Shown here: positions 7,323 through 13,436 of the stretch, piece by piece
Position numbering within the stretch: position 1 is the stretch's first letter
Layout of the letters: every line of letters begins with the position of its first letter
NCBI GenBank assembly: GCA_900555515.1
Contig: USLO01000031.1
Span: 1 to 13,466 of the forward strand
Source of the DNA: an uncultured Collinsella sp.
Lineage (GTDB): Bacteria; Actinomycetota; Coriobacteriia; Coriobacteriales; Coriobacteriaceae
Length of the DNA: 13,466 bases
Direction of reading: 5' to 3'
Position numbers and translations under genes: made by a program
Notes under the pieces: model-generated
Told to the model about the DNA's origin: nothing
Databases searched by the model: none
What the model saw: only the letters and a program-made list of their open reading frames with translations

Positions 7323-8221
7323 GGGGTTTGGCAGGGTTTTCTGTTGCGACGGCGTGCGGGGCGGAACCTCGTGTGCCGCAGGTGCCGCCGGCGGAGCTGG
7401 CGCGTCAGGCGCTCGAGACGGTGGCAGAGAAGCTGCCGCGTAAGCTGGTGGAAAACGATCTGCTGAAAAAGATTGCCCGTTCGTGGGCATCGCTGGCTCC
7501 GGCGCATCGCCTTGGCCTCGTGATTGAAGATGCTTCGGGGCGTTTGGCGTTTCTGCTGCTATCGAGCGGTGTCTGCTGCGTTTTACTAACGATGGTGTCG
7601 TTATCGCCCCTCGGATTTGCCTTGGGACTTGTTGCTCCGATTGCCGTTGGCGCCGCTCGGGATGGCTTTGAGAGCCGGCGCGAGCAACACGATGCAGAAG
7701 AGGCCATGCCCGAGGCGTTTACCGCACTTTCCATGTCGCTTGCCTCGGGACATTCGCTGGCCCAGGGCATGCGCTTTGTGGGCGCTCATGCGCAAGAGCC
7801 GGTACATACCGAGTTTTTGCGGGTAGCGGCGGCGATCGATTGCGGCATCTCGGCGACCGACGCGCTCGATGACTTGCTCGTGCGCATCGACGCCCCCGGT
7901 CTTTCGCTTGTGACCTTGGCGCTTAAGGTGTCACAGCGCACTGGCGCTCCGCTTGCCGACTTACTGTCCGAGGCGTCGAGCATGGTGGGGGAGCGCATTG
8001 AGCTCAAGCGCCGCCTGGATGTTAAGACGTCACAGGCGCGTATGTCGGCACACATGGTCGCGGCGATGCCGGCGGGCATGTGCGCGGTGTTGGCGCTGCT
8101 TTCGGCAGATTTTCGTCGCGGTCTTGCGACGCCTGCCGGTGCGGGCGCTGTGGTGCTGGGTCTAGCCCTCAACGTCGTTGCCCTGGTGGTTATCCGGCGC
8201 ATTATGCGGGTGGAGCTATGA
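7295..8221 (+). CDS. tadB: Tad pilus inner-membrane platform protein TadB
   Basis: Polytopic membrane platform protein that couples the TadA motor to pilin assembly. The 308-residue product has hydrophobic segments at about 4-20, 83-102, 104-120, 250-271 and 282-302, with a cytoplasmic type II secretion F (T2SSF/GspF) domain at about 135-268, including the MPEAFTALSMSLASGHSL segment typical of TadB. ATG 7295 is preceded at 7 nt by GAGGAGG (7281-7287), a strong ribosome binding site lying inside tadA. The stop overlaps the tadC start by ATGA. Confidence 0.92.
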   Translation: MEVAVPLVVGGLAGFSVATACGAEPRVPQVPPAELARQALETVAEKLPRKLVENDLLKKIARSWASLAPAHRLGLVIEDASGRLAFLLLSSGVCCVLLTMVSLSPLGFALGLVAPIAVGAARDGFESRREQHDAEEAMPEAFTALSMSLASGHSLAQGMRFVGAHAQEPVHTEFLRVAAAIDCGISATDALDDLLVRIDAPGLSLVTLALKVSQRTGAPLADLLSEASSMVGERIELKRRLDVKTSQARMSAHMVAAMPAGMCAVLALLSADFRRGLATPAGAGAVVLGLALNVVALVVIRRIMRVEL

Positions 8222-8859
8222 GCGCCCTGGTTGCAGTTGTGGCTTGCCTGTGTGCCCTGAGTGTATTTGTCGCGACGGGTTTGGATCGGGCGGATGCGCG
8301 CAAGATCGCAGGGGCCTGCAAGCGCGAGGCGGTGCTGGTCGCTGCCGCGGGTCGCTCGGTGGTCGATGCCCTGACCGCGCGAGTGAAGGGCGCGGTTGGA
8401 GCGGGCGGCCCGGCGCGAGTTTCGCTCGGCGAAGTGTCCGAGATGATCGATGTTGTGCGCTTGGGTCTTTCGGCCGGTCTTTCGTTTGATGCGGCGCTTG
8501 AGATTTTCTGCGCCAACCGTCGGTCAGTGCTGGCTCTTCGCCTTGAGCGGGCCTGCATGGCGTGGCAAGTGGGCGTGGGTACGCGTGAGGACGAGTTGTT
8601 GGCCGCCGCGCGCGACCTGGACGTGCGAGCGCTCGAGACCTTTGCCATCACGGTGGGGCAGGCGCTCGCCCTGGGTGCCCCACTTGCCGAGACGCTGGCC
8701 GCTCAAAGTCGCGAGATCCGTGCGGCTCATCGCGCCGCGGTCGAGCGCGAGATCGAGCGTGCGCCCGTCAAGCTGCTGATTCCCACCGGCACGCTCATCT
8801 TGCCGGCGTTGCTTCTGTCCATATTGGGCCCGCTGCTGGGAGCAGGCGGGATGATGTAG
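8218..8859 (+). CDS. tadC: Tad pilus platform protein TadC (short form)
   Basis: Second GspF-family membrane platform protein, partner of TadB. The 213-residue product has an N-terminal membrane segment (about 2-20), a T2SSF domain (about 70-185, containing GLSAGLSFDAALEIF) and a C-terminal membrane segment (about 184-207). It is clearly shorter than many TadC proteins (about 300 residues) and shows fewer membrane segments. ATG 8218 overlaps the tadB stop by 4 nt and has a GGTGGAG-type site just upstream; longer in-frame extensions into tadB are rejected as overlap artefacts. Confidence 0.88.
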   Translation: MSALVAVVACLCALSVFVATGLDRADARKIAGACKREAVLVAAAGRSVVDALTARVKGAVGAGGPARVSLGEVSEMIDVVRLGLSAGLSFDAALEIFCANRRSVLALRLERACMAWQVGVGTREDELLAAARDLDVRALETFAITVGQALALGAPLAETLAAQSREIRAAHRAAVEREIERAPVKLLIPTGTLILPALLLSILGPLLGAGGMM

Positions 8860-8869
8860 GGAGGAATAC

Positions 8870-9103
8870 ATGAACACGATGACTGACGTTGCCGGCAAGG
8901 TCCAGGGCTGGGCTTTTTGCCGGGCGATTCGCGCTCGCCAGCATGCCAAGGAGCTGTTGCAGGAGGAGAGCGCGCAGGGTACCACCGAGTACGCCATTTT
9001 GGTGGGTGTGCTTGTGGTGATCGCGATTATTGCCATCGTTGCATTTAAAGGCAAGGTCCAAGATCTATGGAACGCTATCAGCGAGGGCATCAACAGCCTG
9101 TAG
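8870..9103 (+). CDS. flp: Flp-type major pilin precursor
   Basis: Major structural subunit of the Tad pilus. The 77-residue product has a long leader of about 35 residues, then SAQGTTEYAILVGVLVV: a class III prepilin signal followed by a hydrophobic helix (about 42-58) and a short C-terminal tail rich in Lys and Asn. Placing Glu40-Tyr41 at +5/+6 puts the cleavage site after Ala35, with Ala instead of the usual Gly at -1. GGGAGG (8859-8864) precedes ATG 8870 by 5 nt, the usual place for flp to be translated efficiently. The mature pilin would be about 42 residues, normal for Flp. No prepilin peptidase gene is in the window. Confidence 0.92.
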   Translation: MNTMTDVAGKVQGWAFCRAIRARQHAKELLQEESAQGTTEYAILVGVLVVIAIIAIVAFKGKVQDLWNAISEGINSL

Positions 9104-9630
9104 AGGGCGAGCGCCCCATCGGGGTGCTGCTGGTGTTTGCTTGCCTGACCGTGGCGATAGCGGCGGTGCTTTGGGGGCTTAACGCCGCGCGGCAGCAGCG
9201 TCCTGGGGCCGCCTTCGATTCGGGCTCAGATTCGGCGGTGGCGTCTCAAAAAGATGAGATGCGAGATGCGGACGATTCGGATGTCGCTGTCACGGCGCAA
9301 ACTTTTCTGCGGACGCTCGACAAGCGGTCTGGCACTGCGACGGATTCGCCTGAGGACAACGCGATTGCGGTCCGGCTTGCATGGTCCGAGGACCGACCGA
9401 TGACCGAGGCAGCGGCGGATATGTTACGCGCCTATCGCGAGGTGCCAACGGCCCAGCTTGCCCTGAGCGGCTATCTCGATATTAAGGGCAACGTATGGGG
9501 CGCCATCGTGCGCGATGGGCGCGGCTGGGTCGATATGGTGACGGTTGCCGCGGATGCTGGCGATGCTTCGTGTCGTCTGCGCGCCGTGCGCCTGGTCCCG
9601 CAAACAATAAGCTCAAAGGAGGGATCGTGA
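9067..9630 (+). CDS. Membrane-anchored protein of unknown function in Tad operon
   Basis: I do not recognise this family. The 187-residue product has one strongly hydrophobic segment (about 18-39) after a charged N-terminus, then a soluble, mainly acidic region (about 43-90) and an Ala-rich region to the end, so it looks like a type II-anchored extracytoplasmic protein. There is no class III prepilin signal. The position between flp and the small pilin-like gene points to a role in pilus assembly or as a minor component (inference). The start is uncertain: ATG 9067 has only a weak AAGG at 9053-9056 and overlaps flp by 37 nt; GTG 9124 or GTG 9133 would begin at the hydrophobic segment itself. 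Comparable overlaps elsewhere in the operon make 9067 acceptable. Confidence 0.7.
   Translation: MERYQRGHQQPVEGERPIGVLLVFACLTVAIAAVLWGLNAARQQRPGAAFDSGSDSAVASQKDEMRDADDSDVAVTAQTFLRTLDKRSGTATDSPEDNAIAVRLAWSEDRPMTEAAADMLRAYREVPTAQLALSGYLDIKGNVWGAIVRDGRGWVDMVTVAADAGDASCRLRAVRLVPQTISSKEGS
9615..9623 (+). promoter_or_regulatory. Strong Shine-Dalgarno for small pilin-like gene
   Basis: AAAGGAGGG lies 8 nt upstream of ATG 9632, inside the end of the preceding gene. It is among the best ribosome binding sites in the operon and supports real, high translation of a 72-residue product that could otherwise be dismissed as too short. Confidence 0.8.
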
Positions 9631-9631
9631 A

Positions 9632-9850
9632 ATGCATGGCGTTCTGCGTGAAGAGTTTGCCCAAGCGACTGTGGAATACGCCATCGTCACGGTGGCGCTG
9701 TTATCGATCGTGCTGGCGATTGTGGGACTTTGGCGTGCTGGCACCGATGGACGCTTGGCGGCGCTGGTTGAGCGGGCGGCATCCCATGGCGTTGCCTCGA
9801 CGTCGGTTATCGACGCCGCTGCGGGTGCTAAGGACATCGCGTTGTATTGA
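9632..9850 (+). CDS. Small pilin-like protein (second Flp/TadE-type)
   Basis: A 72-residue protein with a leader of 10 residues, the signal EEFAQATVEYA and a hydrophobic helix (about 17-36), followed by a short Ala-rich tail. Glu15-Tyr16 at +5/+6 places processing after Ala10, as in Flp. It is too small for a full TadE but has the Glu-Tyr of Flp pilins, so it is best read as a minor pilin or pseudopilin of the Tad system. It has a strong ribosome binding site, and its stop lies in the start region of the next gene. Family assignment rests on the signal and context, not on overall similarity. Confidence 0.82.
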   Translation: MHGVLREEFAQATVEYAIVTVALLSIVLAIVGLWRAGTDGRLAALVERAASHGVASTSVIDAAAGAKDIALY

Positions 9851-10322
9851 TATCGCGCGCGAGGACCGGGCGCAGTCTACGGTCGAGGCCGCTTTTTTGC
9901 TGCCGACGTTTCTGACGCTCATCCTTCTCGCATTGCAACCGGTGTGTCTGCTTTATACGCACGCGGTCATGGAGTCTGCCGCCGCCGAGACCGCGCGGCT
10001 CATGACCACGACGACGGCGGAGGACGACGATCTTAAGGAGTTCACCCGCCGCCGGCTTGCCGCAGTGCCCAACGTTTCGGTCTTTCATGCCGGCGGGCCG
10101 TTGTCGTGGGATATCGAGCTTGGCCGGGCCGGTGCGGGTGGCGTCTCGGCCGTGTCCGTTTCCGGCGAGGTCAAGCCGTTGCCTGTGATCGGTGCGTTTG
10201 CGCGGGCTATGGGTGGTACCGCCGAGGGCGGCTACGTTGAGCTCAAGGTCGATGTCTCGTATCAATCGCGTCCCGAATGGCTGGAGGGAGATTATGATTC
10301 GTGGATTGCTGCATGGGATTAA
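9825..10322 (+). CDS. TadE-like minor pilin (start uncertain)
   Basis: The protein contains REDRAQSTVEAAFLLP, a TadE-type signal (Glu at +5, Pro in the helix), followed by a membrane segment and an extracytoplasmic domain of about 120 residues; it is a predicted Tad minor pilin or pseudopilin. The start is unclear. GTG 9825 gives 165 residues but has no ribosome binding site. ATG 9786 is farther upstream with a weak site. ATT 9846 overlaps the previous stop (ATTGA), has AAGGA at 9830-9834, and gives a 9-residue leader like its paralogues. GTG 9825 is reported as the nearest conventional start. The 3' end overlaps the next gene by 29 nt. Confidence 0.75.
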   Translation: MLRTSRCIDIAREDRAQSTVEAAFLLPTFLTLILLALQPVCLLYTHAVMESAAAETARLMTTTTAEDDDLKEFTRRRLAAVPNVSVFHAGGPLSWDIELGRAGAGGVSAVSVSGEVKPLPVIGAFARAMGGTAEGGYVELKVDVSYQSRPEWLEGDYDSWIAAWD

Positions 10323-12447
10323 GCGTTTCTGGTCTAGATGCGTTTTGACGCGCCGTCCGAGCTGCCATCGCAAGCGAGGCGGCTTTATGGGCCGCGCCGG
10401 TATCGACCTGTTTATCGAAGACGGTGCCTACACCACGCTTTCTTCTGCCGTGGTCATCCTAGTGGTGCTCACGTTGTTGTTTTCGTCGACCGCGGCGATA
10501 TGGAGCATGTCGCGTGCTGGGGATACCCAGGTGGCTGCCGATAGCGGCGCGCTGGCAGGCGCCAATGTGGTGTCGTCCTACCATACGGCTGCGACGGTGG
10601 TGGATGCGAGCATCTTGAGTCTGGGGCTGGCGGGGTTTGCCACGATCGGGACGGGACTGGTCGCCATCCTCATCCCGGGTGCCGAGCCAGTTGCCGGCAA
10701 TATGGTCGACACCGGGATTGAAATCATTAAAACGCGCAACAAGTTTGCCAAAAGCGCATCGGAAGGCTTACAGAAAATCGAGACGGCTCTGCCGTATCTG
10801 ATCGCCGCGCGTGCCACGCAGGCGGTGTCGGCGCAGGATACCGATAGTGTGACCTATACCGGTACGGCGCTTGCCGTGCCCAGGACATCCGAGTCGGACT
10901 TCGCTGCGCTCAAAGGGTCAGAGATCTCAACCGATACCATTAAAGACACTTCAGATGATTTAGAGCGTGCGGCCGAGGAGCTGCGGAAGGCTTCTGAGGA
11001 CACGGCGAAGGCTAAAGAGCGCGCTTGGCTGGCGGATTGTGGCGGGTCGGACAAGGGCTCGGTCAGCAGCTGTTCTTGCATGTGGGAGCGTGCGAAAAGC
11101 CTAGCGGATCTCTCTGGTGCTCAAAATCCACATTACGCTTCGAGCGTTACGTGGGAGCCGCAAGTGGCGCTCGATCGCGCGAAGGCCTACTATCGCCAGC
11201 GCCTGGCAAATGAGAAGCCGCTTGGCGAAGGTCCGGAAAAACAGGCAGATTCTGCTGCACGAAAGGTGTTCTTCGCGTATGCGAGCGAAGAAGTCGAGCG
11301 GGCATATATAACTGAAAAGGACGGCAAAGTTTCCGCCCGCATCCCTTTCCTTCCGCGAAATCCAGATGAGGCGCGGACGACTGAACTCTATACCGATGCA
11401 CGTTGGCCCACGAGTGAAGTAGATAAAGTTACCTATTTGCATTATGGGACTGACTGTCCAAATTACAAAAAAGGAAAGCCGGGTGGGCTGGCATCCGTCG
11501 CAGATTTTGACGGTCACGAAACGTGTAGCGAATGCCATTTCGGTGTGTCGTCTTTAGGGTACGTTGCGATTGCAACGACTTCTGTCGAAAGGGGCTTCGA
11601 GTACCACTTCGATAAGTTCAAAGAGGCTCTGGAAGACTACGTCGAATGCCGCAACAAAGAACTCGAACTTGAGCGTCAGACCGAGGATGAGGCCGACCGT
11701 GCGGGCAATGCGTTTGACCAGGCCATTAAAGCGCTTTCCGGCGAGCGCCCGCGTATCGCCCCACCTGGTCGCAACGGCGTGGTCGCCTTTGCAGTTTCGG
11801 GTGACATTACCAGCCCCGATCAACTTAACTCCTCGTTTAACGCGGCAGTCAGGCTTGGCGATCGCGGTGCTATCTCTGCCGCGGTGCTGGCGCCCGATGA
11901 GGCGACGGCGCAAAACAACGTGCTTTCGCGATTTTTCTCGACATTGAAGGAACGCTCGGGCGGCGTTGCCGGCGTGCTCGACGGCGTCATGGATGTTTGG
12001 GGACGGCTACTCGTGGGATACGGTGATATCCAAGGCTCAGCCGACGAACTTATGGACGAGATGATTAAAGGCCTAGGAGGGGGCAGCGGCGCGTTGGGCT
12101 CCATCGCATCGTGGCTCGGCGATACCGTTTCGGCGTCCGTGGCGGCGCTGGGTTTGGAACCGTGCGACTTGCGCCTGCGAAAGCCGGTGCTGACCGATTC
12201 CGCCAATATCATTAAGAGTCCGGGGTCTGACATTGCGGGTCTCTCTCAAGCGCAAGACAAGCTGCGAAGTATTCCGTTGGGCGTGACCGATCCCAAGGCG
12301 CTTTGCGAGGCGTTGGAATATCAAGTCGAACGCACCATTAGTGGTACGGTGTTCACACTTGCGGAGATTCCTCTGCCCGGCGGCGGCTCCATCCCGCTCA
12401 CCGTCGATGTCGCCACGCTGGTTGGCGCTCTGGGCGGTGGGTCGTAA
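10294..12447 (+). CDS. Large TadG-like Flp pilus-associated protein
   Basis: A 717-residue extracytoplasmic protein anchored by one N-terminal helix (about 52-70). The sequence DTQVAADSGALAGA (77-90) after the helix is the signature of TadG-like proteins, which are thought to sit in the envelope or at the pilus tip. A second hydrophobic stretch is at about 107-128. A predicted helical, coiled-coil-like segment (219-245) precedes a Cys cluster (C249, C260, C262). A central insert carries H383-x4-C388 and C411-x2-C414-H415, followed by another helical region (439-483). The C-terminal third is Gly/Ala-rich and ends in a hydrophobic stretch. The DNA for the central insert is AT-richer than the rest. 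ATG 10294 is chosen for GGAGGG (10283-10288); the stop overlaps the next start (TAATG). Confidence 0.82.
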   Translation: MIRGLLHGIKRFWSRCVLTRRPSCHRKRGGFMGRAGIDLFIEDGAYTTLSSAVVILVVLTLLFSSTAAIWSMSRAGDTQVAADSGALAGANVVSSYHTAATVVDASILSLGLAGFATIGTGLVAILIPGAEPVAGNMVDTGIEIIKTRNKFAKSASEGLQKIETALPYLIAARATQAVSAQDTDSVTYTGTALAVPRTSESDFAALKGSEISTDTIKDTSDDLERAAEELRKASEDTAKAKERAWLADCGGSDKGSVSSCSCMWERAKSLADLSGAQNPHYASSVTWEPQVALDRAKAYYRQRLANEKPLGEGPEKQADSAARKVFFAYASEEVERAYITEKDGKVSARIPFLPRNPDEARTTELYTDARWPTSEVDKVTYLHYGTDCPNYKKGKPGGLASVADFDGHETCSECHFGVSSLGYVAIATTSVERGFEYHFDKFKEALEDYVECRNKELELERQTEDEADRAGNAFDQAIKALSGERPRIAPPGRNGVVAFAVSGDITSPDQLNSSFNAAVRLGDRGAISAAVLAPDEATAQNNVLSRFFSTLKERSGGVAGVLDGVMDVWGRLLVGYGDIQGSADELMDEMIKGLGGGSGALGSIASWLGDTVSASVAALGLEPCDLRLRKPVLTDSANIIKSPGSDIAGLSQAQDKLRSIPLGVTDPKALCEALEYQVERTISGTVFTLAEIPLPGGGSIPLTVDVATLVGALGGGS

Positions 12448-12923
12448 TGAGTATCCGCATGCGTCTGCGCGAGGAGCGCGCCCAAGCGACGGTGGAGATG
12501 GCAGTGGTTACGCCCGTTTTGCTGGTGCTGGCACTCATCGTGTACAACGTCATGATCTTTGCCAGCGCTGTCGCGCGCTTCGACCGCGTGGTGCCCGACA
12601 TCGTGCTAGCGCATGCCGTGGCGTCGGAGGGGGAGGGCGACGAAAGCTCTGCCGATGCCTCGGCGACGGTTCAGGCTCAAATTCTGAATGCCATGGAAGG
12701 CTATGACTTGCAGATCGAAGTGTCGAGCGAGCAAGGCGCGAAGGCATCGGATGGTGGCCTGCTCTCCCTATCCGGTACGTTTAGGACCTACACCTGCACC
12801 ATGCACTATGAGCCGTGGCCGACTTCTCTCAGCATCGCTGGCGTTCCGCTGGGGGCGCCGACAACGTTGTCGCACGAGCGTGCGGTGACGGTCGATCCAT
12901 GGCGTCCGGGGGTGGTCATGTGA
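12447..12923 (+). CDS. TadE-like minor pilin
   Basis: A 158-residue protein with a 12-residue leader, REERAQATVEMAVVTPVLLV and a single membrane helix (about 18-40), followed by an extracytoplasmic domain. This is the TadE pattern (Glu17 at +5, Pro in the helix), with Ala12 at -1. The ectodomain contains a conspicuous Gly/Glu/Ser run near 60-70 and one Cys. ATG 12447 shares a base with the TadG-like stop (TAATG), so it is translationally coupled; the stop overlaps the DUF192 start (GTGA). With the other TadE-like protein it may form a minor-pilin pair at the pilus tip or base (inference). Confidence 0.85.
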   Translation: MSIRMRLREERAQATVEMAVVTPVLLVLALIVYNVMIFASAVARFDRVVPDIVLAHAVASEGEGDESSADASATVQAQILNAMEGYDLQIEVSSEQGAKASDGGLLSLSGTFRTYTCTMHYEPWPTSLSIAGVPLGAPTTLSHERAVTVDPWRPGVVM

Positions 12924-13279
12924 CCGCGGTCTCGTCCTACATCGCCTACGCGCGGGCACTCAATAGGCTGGGTTGGACGCCGGCCGAGTTTGTGGTGGCG
13001 GAGTCGTTTGTCGTGCGCCTGCGCGGCATGCTGGGACGGCGTCCGGTTGCCGCCAACGGCCTGCCGCTCGTCATGGCGTTTCCACGCTGCTCTTCGGTCC
13101 ATACGTGTTTTATGGCCTATCCCATCGACATCGCCTTCATCGATCGCGACGGCAATATCCTCGCGCGCTACGAAAACGTCCGCCCTTGGCGCATGTGCTC
13201 CTGCCCCGGCGCCTGGGCCGTACTAGAGCGTCCTTCAATCATTGTTTCGACCCCTGCTCTCCAACGCGTGCCGGCTTAA
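12920..13279 (+). CDS. DUF192 family protein, last gene of Tad operon
   Basis: A 119-residue protein of the DUF192 (PF02643) family, whose biochemical function is unknown. Matching features are RLRGMLGR (33-40), VHTCFMAYPIDIAFIDRDGNIL (60-81, given here as V60-L81 with key H61, M65, D70 and D77), a later RPW (88-90) and VLERP near the end. No signal peptide is seen, so it is probably cytoplasmic. It has four Cys (57, 63, 93, 95), including a C-x-C pair. GTG 12920 overlaps the previous stop by 4 nt (GTGA) and has a GGGGGTGG-type site upstream, which fits the coupling pattern of the operon; ATG 12899 is an alternative adding seven residues. Its place in the operon suggests a link to the pilus, but no mechanism can be read from sequence. 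Confidence 0.85.
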   Translation: MTAVSSYIAYARALNRLGWTPAEFVVAESFVVRLRGMLGRRPVAANGLPLVMAFPRCSSVHTCFMAYPIDIAFIDRDGNILARYENVRPWRMCSCPGAWAVLERPSIIVSTPALQRVPA

Positions 13280-13352
13280 GGGACTGAGCGAAAAACTTCT
13301 TGCTGCTGGCTGATGCCTCTGACGTGCCGATTTATAGAACCGAGGCTGTGCC

Positions 13353-13370
13353 CAAAAACTTTTTTAAAAT
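13353..13370 (+). promoter_or_regulatory. UP-element-like A/T tract
   Basis: An A/T-rich run, AAAAACTTTTTTAAAAT and neighbouring bases, lies directly upstream of the tRNA promoter -35 at roughly -41 to -58. This is where an UP element contacts the RNA polymerase alpha subunits, as common for strong stable-RNA promoters. The role is inferred from position and composition. Confidence 0.5.
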
Positions 13371-13376
13371 TCTCGG

Positions 13377-13404
13377 TTGACCGGAACGCGTCCTTGGTTA
13401 TACT
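13377..13404 (+). promoter_or_regulatory. Promoter of the tRNA gene
   Basis: TTGACC (13377-13382) and TATACT (13399-13404) are separated by 16 nt. Initiation is predicted near 13411, about 26 nt before the tRNA 5' end. This is the best housekeeping-type promoter in the window. Confidence 0.85.
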
Positions 13405-13410
13405 AATCAA

Positions 13411-13425
13411 GCCTTGAAACAAGGC
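13411..13425 (+). other. Small hairpin in tRNA 5' leader
   Basis: GCCTTG (13411-13416) pairs perfectly with CAAGGC (13420-13425) around an AAA loop, at the predicted start of transcription and 11 nt before the tRNA. It may cap the precursor 5' leader. It is not a terminator, having no T-tract. Confidence 0.6.
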
Positions 13426-13436
13426 ACACCTCAAAT

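Noticed and set aside
8080..8217. 46-residue upstream extension of TadC
   Set aside because: It overlaps tadB in another frame with Arg/Cys/Gly-rich sequence; ATG 8218 gives the ATGA junction and starts at the membrane segment.
9112..9180. Lipoprotein signal in the unknown 187-residue protein (LVFAC)
   Set aside because: Phe occupies the -2 position and the hydrophobic stretch continues well past the Cys, so it is better read as a transmembrane anchor.
9495..9785. Long N-terminal extension of the TadE-like frame back to 9495
   Set aside because: The extension is Arg/Trp/Cys-rich shadow sequence across two confirmed upstream genes and would bury the prepilin signal.
10192..10293. 34-residue upstream extension of the TadG-like protein
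   Set aside because: It overlaps the TadE-like coding sequence out of frame; ATG 10294 has GGAGGG at 5 nt.
13280..13350. Terminator directly after the Tad operon
   Set aside because: No stem followed by a T-tract was found after the DUF192 stop; the T-run near 13360 is not preceded by a convincing GC-rich hairpin.
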